A program made the translations under genes and the position numbers. A model generated the notes under the pieces. The model was given only the letters and a program-made list of their open reading frames with translations, was not told where the DNA came from and ran no database searches. Positions 22,608-31,486 of a DNA stretch of 34,167 nucleotides are shown here, piece after piece (within the stretch, counting starts at the first letter, position 1; each line of letters opens with the position of its first letter). Location of the stretch: the NCBI GenBank assembly GCA_015179025.1, contig WHUX01000384.1:1-34167 (forward strand). Direction: 5' to 3'. The stretch is from Terfezia claveryi. Its lineage: Eukaryota > Ascomycota > Pezizomycetes > Pezizales > Pezizaceae.

Positions 22608-22623
22608 GTAGCTCCCTCTTCCA
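22608..22623 (-). other. Polypurine tract of element D
   Basis: On the minus strand GGAAGAGGGAGCTAC immediately precedes the TGTTACGAACC start of the 3' LTR, the expected place for the plus-strand primer. Confidence 0.75.
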
Positions 22624-22672
22624 AGGATGAGCTCCTGCGAATCCAAGGCAGGATACCAAGTTTAAATTCCAC

Positions 22673-25600
22673 TCATTTAGGTAGAGTGCGAGGACGTGGT
22701 TTCGAGGGGTATGCAGTGTGGAATTTTTTCACAACACTAGGGGCATTCGAAAACATATCGGCAGGTTCCCAGGTAAGCTCGTCATAGCCTATCCAACGGG
22801 CAAGGTATTCTAGTGTGCGACCGCGGAAACGAGAGTCGACGATTTCGTCCACTTCCCATTCGGATTCATCCTCAATGATTACAGGTGGTGGGGGAGGCTG
22901 GATTTGACTCGGAAGGGGGTCCGTAGAGGCAGGTTCGAGAAGTAAGACATGAAAAACGGGTTGGATTTTTATAGATGCGGGGAGGTCGAGTTTATAGGCA
23001 TGGGAGGAGACCTTCTGGATTATCCGGAATTTTCCCAACTTCTTGTAGTCAAGTTTTGTCAATGGGCGAGTTGTTTTAACATGTCGACAAAGTAACCACA
23101 CTTGATCCCCTATTTCGAACTTAGGGGCCGGAATCCGAGATTTATTAGCTTGTTCGGAGTAGGTAGCTTGTGCCCAGATCATTTCTAATCGAAGATGGGC
23201 GTCCAGCTCAGCAAGGCGGTCCGCGTATTCTTTGATCACTTAGGGGGCGGGTAGCTTGGCAGCGGGGTTCGTGGTGATCTAGTATTTGTGATTTTCACCG
23301 TACATAGGCTAAAAGGGGGTGATACCTAGGGTCGAGGATAAGGTATTGTTGTAGGAAAACTCGACCATGGTGAGTAGTTCGGACCAGTTGTCTTGTTGAT
23401 AATTACAGTAAGCCCGCAAGTATTGTTCTGCGATGGCATTGATTCGTTCCGTTTGTCCATCAGTTTGGGGGTGGAAGGCTGTTGAAACCTTCTGTTGAAT
23501 CCCAACGAGGGAGGTTAAGGAGCGAGTGAATTCGGATACGAATTGAGTGCCACGGTCTGAGACGATCGAATCGGGAATTCCGTATAGGCGAAAGACATTA
23601 TCAAAGAAGAGCTTAGCAATCTGCTTGGAATTGGCGTCCGTGTTGGTAGGTATATAGTATGCTATTTTTGACAATCGGTCAACTACAACCAATAAGACAT
23701 TGAATCTATTTGAGACGGGAAGGCCAGTAACAAGGTCCAAGGAGACAGATGACCACTTCCGAAATGGAACTTGAAGTGGTTTTAACAATCCATAGGGGGC
23801 ATGGCGAGCTGGTTTAATCCGGACGCAGGTATTACAATTTCGAAGGTATCGAGCTATGGTCTGGCACATCTTTGGCCACCAGTAGTCTCGTGATACCAAT
23901 TCATAGGTGGCTGCTTGACTGGGGTGTCCCGCAGCTGGGTGTTCGTGGTAGGTATGGAGAATGCGGAGGTGTATTTCCGGGGAGTCAGGAACATAAACTA
24001 GACCATTAATGAGTATAAGTCCCTCCGAGAGCTGACATTCAGCCAAAGGGATTATCGGGTGTTTTCTGGCGCCATTCTTAAGGGCGTGCATAATCTCGAG
24101 AGCGAGCTTGTCAGTCTTGAGGGCGGCAAGAATGTCTTCATTGTTAACGATTGAGGCTGCAGAAAGCGAAAATTTCTCGGCGGGTATTAGGGCCTGTGTT
24201 GGACGAGCACGACCATCCTCTTCCTCAGGGAGGTCTCCAGATCTCTTGGTGAGTGCATCGGCTTTGGTGTTCTGGGTGCCGGGTCTGAAGACAATCTTGA
24301 AGTTATATTGGGCTATTTCCTGCACCCAACGAGCTTGTCGGCATGAAAGCAAGACTTTCGAGGTAAAGCTCTGTAGGTTGTGATGGTCGGTGAGGATAGT
24401 GAATGGTCGTGGGAGCTGGTGTAAGTAGATGTGCCATTTTTCAAGAGCCAGAATGATTGCTAGCAATTCCTTATCTCCAATGCCATAATTGCATTCAGCG
24501 GGTGACATTTTTTCTGAAATAAATGCAACTGGGTGCAGAACAAATTTCCCATCTTTTGGGTGTTTCTGTGACAGGATTCCGGAGGTGACATAATCTGAGG
24601 CGTCCGTTTCGACCAAGGTCTCGAGCTCAGGGTCGAAATGGCAGAGGATGGGTGCGGAGGTGAAGGTTTCCTTGAGAAGTTTAAAAACCTCTTCATATGA
24701 AGAATTCCAAACAAAAGGAACATCTTTTCGAAGCAAGTTAAAAAGAGGTTGGCAAAGAGCAGAATACTTATTGATAAACCTGCGGTAAAAATTGGCAAAT
24801 CCAAGAAAACACTGGATATCCTTAACAGAATGAGGGGTCTCCCAATTAAGAACTGCATTAACCTTCTCGGGGTCCATTTCCAAGCCATACTCAGAGATGA
24901 TAAATCCCAAGAATGAGGTTTTCTCAACCGAGAATTCGGATTTCTCTGGTTTTATAAATAACCCAGATTCCTTGAGTTTTTGGAGAACCTTTCGCACCTG
25001 TTCCTTATGTTCTTTTAGATTGCTTGAGTAAATCAAAATGTCGTCGATGTAGCATACACAGAAGATATCGAGGTATTCACGGAGGGTATCATTCATGAAT
25101 CGTTGAGTAGTAGCAGGGGCATTAGTCAACCCAAAGGGCATAACTAGAAATTCAAAAAGTCCGTACCGAGTGCGGAAGGCAGTTTTCCACTCATCACCTT
25201 CTTTAATTCGGATTTGGTTGAAGCATGCACGTAAATCGAGGCGTGTAAAGTATTTGCATCCTCCAATCTGGTTCAGGGTTTCTTCGATGCGAGGTAGCGG
25301 GTTTCTATCCTTAATCATGATATCATTTAGAGTACAGTAGTCGACACATAGACGTAAGGAACCATCCTTTTTTTTGACAAATAGGACCGGAGAGGCTGCA
25401 GAAGAAGAACTGGCTCGTATGAAGGATTTAGATAAATTCTCGTCGATCCATTTGCGTACTTCCTTGATTTCTGAGTCAGATATAGAGTACATGCGGCCAA
25501 AAGGAGGTTTGGCTCCTTCTTGCAAAGGGATAGCATGGTCAACGTATCGATGTGGGGGTAGTATTCGAGCTTCTTTTTCTGAAAAGAGAGCAAGATAATC

Positions 25601-26450
25601 ATGATATTTAGAAGGAACCAATTTAGCAGCAGGTTTAACGGACTCATCCTCGTCAACGGAGGCATATATTGCTGCAATACAGAGGCGAGCATCCGAGTCC
25701 TTGATAGCAACCCGAAAAGCTGCTCTGGAAATAATTGATATCCGAAGTGGGTTAGTCGCGGGAGGTGTTTTCGGAGGGTGGGTTGGTAGGTAATGGGCAT
25801 GGCAAAATCCGGAGGTGAAGGCAATGGTATTAACTGACCAGTCAATCATTGGGTTGTGTCACCTAAGCCATGTTTTTCCCACAATCAAGTCCCACCTGGC
25901 TAACTTGGTAACATGGAATGTGAGTGTTTCTTGATGTTGGTCGATAGAGAGTTTCAAGGTGCAAGTGTGTGTGATTTTTCCGATAGGTGAAGGTTTCCCA
26001 TCAGCAAGTACGAGATCTTCCGGCTTGTTTTTCACGTCCAATGGCAAGTTCATGTTCATGGCATAGTCAATATCAATAAACTGGGAGCTAGCTCCCGAGT
26101 CTACCATGCACGTGGCAGAAAGCTCTTCATTGACTATACACGGCAAAGCAAGTGGGTCTTCAGACCCCAAATCATGACAATCAGCAGAAAGCACAGCAAT
26201 TCTAGAAATTAGCAATGCATTCGCAAGGCGCTGTCGACGAGCTAGTTGTTGACGGGACTTACGAGAAACCAAAGGTAATACATAACCATTACCTTCTAAG
26301 TGGACTTCCTTCAAAACAGAAAATGAATTAAACACATGGACAGGGTCATGGACAGGATTGATGGCGCCAGGTTGCATCCTGGCACTCTCTGATCGGCCAT
26401 CATTGATCAAAGAGTACGTTCGTTTTTTGACAACTCAAAGAGATTGTTGG
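22673..26450 (-). pseudogene. Element D pol (protease, RT, RNase H, integrase, chromodomain), few lesions
   Basis: Protease (to 25859) has an intact D-S-G triad at residues 104-106 of the open frame ending there. A TGA at 25859-25861 separates it, in the same frame, from an 846-residue open frame (25849-23309). That frame holds RT (YIDD at residues 267-270), RNase H (Asp416, Glu461, Asp488, Asp531), an integrase HHCC module (His637 and His642 with Cys672, Cys675) and the catalytic triad Asp705, Asp765, Glu801 with the classical 35-residue D-E spacing. Three further in-frame stops (23309, 23279, 23240), each explicable as CAG/CAA to TAG/TAA, precede a 188-residue tail ending at 22673, with a chromodomain at about residues 125-180 (EWEVDEIVDSR ... 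ARWIGY ... TWEPA). The pol frame differs from the gag frame; the exact upstream end is unclear. Confidence 0.95.
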
Positions 26451-27586
26451 TGGTAGTATCGGGAGAGGCAGTGGGGTAGTACCGTCTACAGCCAACTTTT
26501 TATTTTTGGCTGAGACCGGGCAGACTGTCGCCCAATGACCAGATCCTCCACAATACATACACAGGTTATTGTCTCTGCGGTGTTTGCGGATTTCGGGGAT
26601 TAAGGGTCCACGCTTTTTTGTTGTGGTCGAAAGGTCCATGGGTCCAGCGGCGTACTAACCGAAGTAGAAGGGGCTGGTGAACGGGTAAGGGTGTGGATTG
26701 GTTGGAGCCGGAGGCTCTAAGAGGGTGTTGGGTGCGTAGGAGTTTAGCACGGTTGTCCAGCTTAATACAAAGCTGGACAAATTCTCGAAAGATTCTGGGG
26801 GAGAGGCTTGATAGGAAAGGGCTGTTTTGAGCCCGGTATTAGCCCCGTTGGAAAAGAAGGATATTTTAGTCCTATTATCATAGGCTAAAATTGTCGCGTG
26901 AGTTGCAAACTCAGCATGGTAAGAGGAATAATCGCGGTCTCCTTGGCAGAGATTAAGCAATTTGCGTTCTGCAGTGGCGCGAGCATCGGGATCGTTGTAG
27001 GCATTTTTCAATGCCTTAGCGAAGCTTCATAAGTAGGGAAATCAACGGTCCCACTTGTTTTGTTGAGGTGGGGCTCAAACCAATCGGCAGCAGATCCAGA
27101 GAGGTAGGAAGCAGTATAGACAATTTTGGCTGCTTCACTAGTATATCGAGAGGGATCGGAGGAGAACACTAAAGAGAGTTTGGTGAGAAATCGAGTAAAT
27201 TTTGATCGAGTGCCATCAAAATTCTCAGGCTCATGGACTTTAGAGGCACGAGTGGAGGTAGGCGCTAAAGCGCTGTCATGGAGGAGGCTTGGGAGGGTTA
27301 AGCCATATTGATATCCGCGGTTATAATAGATCCAGAGTGACTCAGTTGAGGTAGAAGTGCCTGTGAGTGGTTGAGCGAAAGTTGATGGTACTCCGCGTGC
27401 TGACTGTATGCTGGCACCATGGGCTGCATGAATGGCGGTGAAAAACGAGGCGGGAGTTCCTGCAGGAATATGTGGTAGAGCAGAAGGAGGGGTATTGTCA
27501 GTTCGGAGGGCAGCGACCAAGGTGTGCCACATAGCAATTTCAGAAGGTGGAGCAGAGCCGGAGGCCTCTATACGTACTTCGGACAT
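26400..27586 (-). pseudogene. Element D gag with CCHC zinc knuckle, one frameshift and one stop
   Basis: The ATG at 27584-27586 starts a 192-residue open frame that ends at 27008. Coding resumes in another frame from about 27023, consistent with loss of one T from a T run at 27022-27023. A TAG at 26655-26657 interrupts it, and the same frame continues to 26400. The zinc knuckle C-X2-C-X4-H-X4-C lies at 26520-26561, preceded by a basic segment and a Met-Asp-Leu-Ser motif also seen in element C Gag. Intact length would be about 395 residues. Pol follows in a shifted frame; whether this is programmed or another indel cannot be decided from this copy. Confidence 0.92.
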
Positions 27587-27624
27587 ATTTATTTGTAGCG
27601 GAGACTATATATGATGCAACAAAA

Positions 27625-28505
27625 TGTTATGGACGGAGGTTGGAAGGTAATTCCCGCGTCGACGCAGTAAACAACGACTTATTCTGGTTCGGGGTATCAC
27701 CTGCGATCGCAGGTGATGGACGCGAGTGTCGAGGTATCACACACGTAGGGAGCTCTACGTGTGTGATTCGGTGTCTAGGGACTTCGGGCGAAACCAAAGT
27801 CGAGTGAGGTATCGAGGTCAAGGTCGAGAAGGCGAGGTAGTCTGAGCTACTCTCAAGAACAGTAGTGCAGATATATTCGTATAACAACTAGGTACAGGAA
27901 GGTAGACAAGTTGTTGCGTGAGGAAGAAAGAAACAGAATACAGATGGTAAGAACAGGCTTCTTTTATAGAGATCCTGTCTCCATCTCGAACAACACCTTT
28001 TTGGCTAACACAACGGTCTAGACAAAGCATAACGGAAGATGAACACGCAAGCCAGCTCACAGATACACGGATCCTGTGAGATCGTCGAGAATGAGGCGTC
28101 TGGCAATAACGGATAACGCTGGTGCAAACAGAAGACCTGAAGAATTGTATATAAGCGAAGGTGAAATTTCTGATAAGCTAAAGAAAGAGTTTTGAGCGAG
28201 AGTAGGTTGTTCCCAATCTGAGAGTCGTGCCAGTTTTGGTTCAACTCTCAAATAAGGTTTGGGTCAAAATAGGGTTTGAGGGTTTTCCAGGGTATTTCCT
28301 AGTTTGAGAGTCATGCCAGTTTTGGTTCGACTCTCAAGTGTCAAATCCATAAGCGAGCGACTAGGACTTCCGGGATGCGGTCGGATGTTGGCTAGCCAGG
28401 AGAGGCAGGGTCGAGAACATAATCACATGATATACATTGGCAAGTGCGTGGGTTGCCGGCGATATCGATCGGGGTCAGGATAGTGATTTGAGAGGGTTTG
28501 TAACA
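27625..28505 (-). repeat. 5' LTR of element D (881 bp)
   Basis: It has the same length as the 3' LTR. It holds the 18-bp palindrome CACCTGCGATCGCAGGTG (27698-27715) and a hairpin with perfect 13-nt arms ATCACACACGTAG (27736-27748) and CTACGTGTGTGAT (27755-27767). Promoter elements should lie here, but I cannot place a TATA box or start site with confidence. Confidence 0.95.
27736..27767. repeat. Hairpin with 13-nt arms in the D LTR
   Basis: A perfect inverted repeat around GGAGCT. The arms are the same as those of the first hairpin in the C LTR, apart from one base. Confidence 0.9.
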
Positions 28506-28510
28506 TTGTT
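28506..28510. other. Right target-site duplication of element D
   Basis: ttgtt directly after the LTR end, one mismatch from tggtt at 21722-21726. Confidence 0.7.
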
Positions 28511-28662
28511 CTATCATTGATATTGAGGGAGATAGATACAACAAAATGCTCGCTGAACAAGCGAGATTCGTCAACAACCGAAGAAGCGGAAGAAACAGAA
28601 AATGCAGACAAAGACAGAGATAAATAGCCTGGGGCAGGTCCCTTGCTAGTGTCAGTAACTAG
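28506..28662 (-). pseudogene. Element C pol, proximal fragment before the D insertion
   Basis: From about 28662 an open frame overlaps the gag stop in the -1 frame and runs into the D LTR. It encodes a Ser-rich stretch that ends Leu-Asn-Ile-Asn-Asp-Arg-Thr. After excision of D and one 5-bp duplication it joins, in frame, the protease active-site region at 21726. This is the N-terminus of the C polyprotein. No canonical X-XXY-YYZ slip site was seen at the overlap. Confidence 0.8.
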
Positions 28663-29789
28663 GCAAGGGACAGGGCTTTTCTCGCCTCGTCAACCTCCTC
28701 GATCCGGGCTTCCGAGATGGCATGAGCGGCCAGGGAGTGATTTTTTCGGAGGGGACATGCCGCAATAAAGTGGTCCCCTTTTCCACACGCAATGCACAAC
28801 CCGTTCATTCGGCGTCGATCTCTCTTCTCCTGGGTTAACCGTGGCCTACCTGCTGACAGGTCCATGGGGGCAGCCCCACCCGCTACCAAGGAGGGGTGCG
28901 CAGGCTTGTTGACTGGTGTGGGTTGTTGTTGGGTGCGTGCTGTCAGGAATGGGGTACAGGGAGTCGAGGTTGAGAGTGTTTTTTGGGGAGCTCTGAGTGC
29001 CACTGTCTGTTGTTCCACCCAGCTAGCTTGTTCAATAAGTTCCTCCAGGGTCTTGGTTGGTGGGCAGTAAACCAGAGCCTTTTTCAGCTCGAAGGTAAGC
29101 CCATCTTTGAACTGATCGAGCTTGGCTTCATCATTCCAATTGAGCTCTGCTGCTAGCCTGGAGAACTCAGTGACATAGGCTGACAGTTCATTGTGTTTTT
29201 GCTTGAGATCTCGCAGGGCCCTGCTGGCGGTTCCTTTAGGGTCAGGGTCCCCGAAGGCTCAGTCCAGGATTGCCATTAGTGCTGGGATATCTATCAGATC
29301 AATTCCCGTTGCCTTGACGAAGGGCTGTACCTGGTCCATAGCTTTACCCTCCAGTAGGCCATAAACGTATGAGAGCTGGTGGTGAACCGTGGGGAACTTC
29401 GCCGAGTCCCCAGAGAGTTTTATTTGTACAGAGTTTTTCCATGCTCGTAACCGGCCCCAGTCCCCGTTAAACTTGGGCGGGGTTGGTAGGTCTTGTGTTT
29501 TCTGGTTCTTTGGACCATCGGCCAAGTCTAAAGCATAAGTCAATCTCCGGATGATTATCCTGTCCTCTGCTGTATCTTCTCGGAGGAGGGTTATTTCGTC
29601 TTCGGCTTCTCGGATTCGCCTTTCGACTTTCTGGAGGTCCGCTCCTTGTTGTTCGCCGATGGCATAAGTGTCTGTGATGATCTCGATCACAGTTCATCGG
29701 TATGTTGATAGTTCTGCCGGGTCTGATGGGATTAAAGTCGCCCTCCAGGCTGCGAATCTATCGGTGGGTAGTGTAATGTTCGCGGACAT
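28659..29789 (-). pseudogene. Element C gag with coiled coil and CCHC zinc knuckle
   Basis: The ATG at 29787-29789 opens a Gag frame. It is broken by TGA at 29694-29696 and TGA at 29259-29261 (both readily from CGA) and ends at TAG 28659-28661. The N-terminal part (about 29690-29540) is charged and heptad-like, suggesting a coiled coil. The capsid-like retrotransposon Gag domain follows (about 29480-29020). A Pro/Gln-rich linker, a Met-Asp-Leu-Ser motif and a basic stretch lead to the C-X2-C-X4-H-X4-C knuckle at 28755-28796. Length is about 376 residues. It differs clearly from the larger Gag of family 1. Confidence 0.92.
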
Positions 29790-29820
29790 CGTACTGGTTG
29801 GTCTGAAAGATCTAACGTAG

Positions 29821-29973
29821 TGTAACGAGGGCTCTGGGGGACAAGGCGACCAAGGGGTACGCCGGGGAAGTAGCAAGGGGCAATCGCACATGTAGGAGCG
29901 CTACGTGTGTGATCTGGGGAAAGGCTAGAGTAAGACACACGTAGGAATGCTACGTGTGTGACCAGGGGAAGAT
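29821..29973 (-). repeat. 5' LTR fragment of element C (153 bp)
   Basis: It matches 17401-17553 with about nine transitions. It includes both CACACGTAG-type hairpins, each now with one arm changed. It stops abruptly where element B begins. The internal junction reads, on the minus strand, CTACGTTAGATCTTTC after the LTR, so no TGG-type primer site is present. Confidence 0.93.
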
Positions 29974-31437
29974 TGTCACGGGGTGACATCCAGCCCTACC
30001 AAAGGTACTTGGGCCCTTATAGAACGACCCTAGAATCTATATGGACTCTAAGTACACTTTTAGTAGTGTGGTGCAAACGTTTCTAATACTTATCTATAAG
30101 AGTTAGGTATATGAAACGGGTATGAACCTCGGAGTGGTTTATAATCATCCTAGATGGTTAAGACCCTTATGGAACGTCCATAGACCCTTGAGGGAGCTAC
30201 GGTTTAAGTTTCATAAGAATCCGATTAATGGTTCAATAGTCATACTCAGATTAATATGCTGACTATATGCATATATATATGCTAGCTATATTAGCTGTTA
30301 CCCTGAAGTCTTGGCGTTACCCAGAATATTGAATTATTACCCTGAAGTGCAGGAAAATAATTCGGTAAAAATAACTAAAATAATGAAGGAACGAGGGCGC
30401 ACTTTAGACCAAAGTGCGTCCGGTGACACTATAAGGGAATGCGCCCAGGACAGAGGCCAAAGGTAGGGCCAAAACATAAAGTTCTCCGAATTGAATGTTT
30501 CAAGGTTCTATCTAGGCCTACTCTTCGTCCTGATTCCATTTCTGCAATCCTTTTTATGATTGGAGTTAAACTCATGGAGATATAAGACTTTTAATATGGT
30601 CATATAGGTCCACGAGGAGGTTTACTTATTATTGGTAATAACTCCATGAATAATTTGGGTATCGGGATAAACTAAGATTCTATAATCTTCTATGCGTTTA
30701 TACCTTTCCAATGGTAATCTACTTGTGACCCACGGTTTTCTATTCATAGAGTTATGTGCAGTTTAAAATTATTTTCAATGGACACTATTCACTTTTAAGT
30801 AAATATTGCCGGAAACATAATTAGATGCCTTCGGATATTGTCGGATGGTAATTCAATAGTATCGGGGATTGGTAACGTATCTGAAATTGAATTTAGTTGT
30901 CTCGAATAAGAATTCTTAAATGGGATAAACGAGCTATAAGCGAAGTATGTATAACATGCAGACATGGGAATATTCTCTACGTTCGGGTTAGTAACCTATA
31001 ACAACGAGTGCAGATAGCAACTGCGTTAACAAAGGTGTGGATGGCATAACACTTAGGAAGAAATTCCAAGGTGACAGGTAGGCCCGTGTTTTATAAAATA
31101 TTTTTATTATAAGAATATCTACGAACACCGCGGGATATAAATAGTGCAAGTAGTTCCGGTTGAATTCATTCTACCACCAGCGAGTATTCGAAAGCAAGAG
31201 CACCTTGAGTATACGAAGCCTACAAAGTTCTAAGTCTTGAGTTAACTTTACGTTCAAGCGACATAGGATTTATTTTGTGTTGCGAAATAAGATCCGTCAT
31301 GAGGGACTATAGTTGGATTGAACTTTACTGCTATAGGATTGATATTCTGTGTTGCGGAATAGATATCGTTGCGGCAGCAAATTATGGCCGTTCTAATAGT
31401 CGCAAGAGCGCTATCTGTTAATAGGGCCCCTGTGACA
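29974..31437 (+). repeat. 5' LTR of element B (1,464 bp)
   Basis: It starts TGTCACGGGG and ends CCCCTGTGACA, a perfect TGTCAC / GTGACA terminal inverted repeat. It aligns along its length with 6267-7723. The leader 31438-31486 follows before the gag ATG and begins TTACTTTG, so a TGG-type tRNA primer site is not visible. Confidence 0.95.
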
Positions 31438-31486
31438 TTACTTTGTAGCCAGTGATTCTTGTTTCATTTGCTATTTACTCAAAATC

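Larger units (their letters stand above)
21727..28505 (-). mobile_element. Element D: nearly intact Ty3/gypsy chromovirus, family 3 (6,779 bp)
   Basis: Two 881-bp LTRs (21727-22607 and 27625-28505) with TG...CA ends bound an internal region of about 5.0 kb on the minus strand. It encodes Gag, protease, RT, RNase H, integrase and chromodomain. It is inserted into the protease region of element C. The LTRs differ at about 37 positions (hand count, roughly 32 of them transitions). About six lesions interrupt the coding frames, but all active-site residues in RT, RNase H and integrase are present. Internal sequence right after the 5' LTR (27624 downward) begins TTTTGTTGCATCA, not the TGG expected of a standard tRNA primer site. 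Confidence 0.96.
17401..29973 (-). mobile_element. Element C: Ty3/gypsy chromovirus, family 2, interrupted by D and cut by B
   Basis: On the minus strand the order is 5' LTR fragment (29821-29973), gag, protease, RT, RNase H, integrase, chromodomain and 3' LTR (17401-17980). Element D (21727-28505) splits the protease region. Removing 6,784 bp (D plus one 5-bp duplication) restores a continuous pol frame across the junction. Element B begins at 29974 and has removed the rest of the 5' LTR from view; it should reappear beyond the window. The 153 bp shared by the two LTR copies differ by about nine transitions and no transversion (hand count). The left flank is aatac (17396-17400). Confidence 0.93.

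Noticed and set aside
24460..24927. 155-residue minus-strand open frame
   Set aside because: Alternative-frame shadow of the RT/RNase H part of D pol, which has clear motifs in the other frame.
25327..25845. 172-residue minus-strand open frame
   Set aside because: Overlaps the start of the 846-residue D pol frame, which carries the conserved RT sequence.
1..31437. A and B as the two ends of one huge element, with 6267-7723 and 29974-31437 as its LTR pair
   Set aside because: A has its own internal region upstream of its LTR and B its own gag downstream of its LTR, so they are two separate copies in the same orientation.
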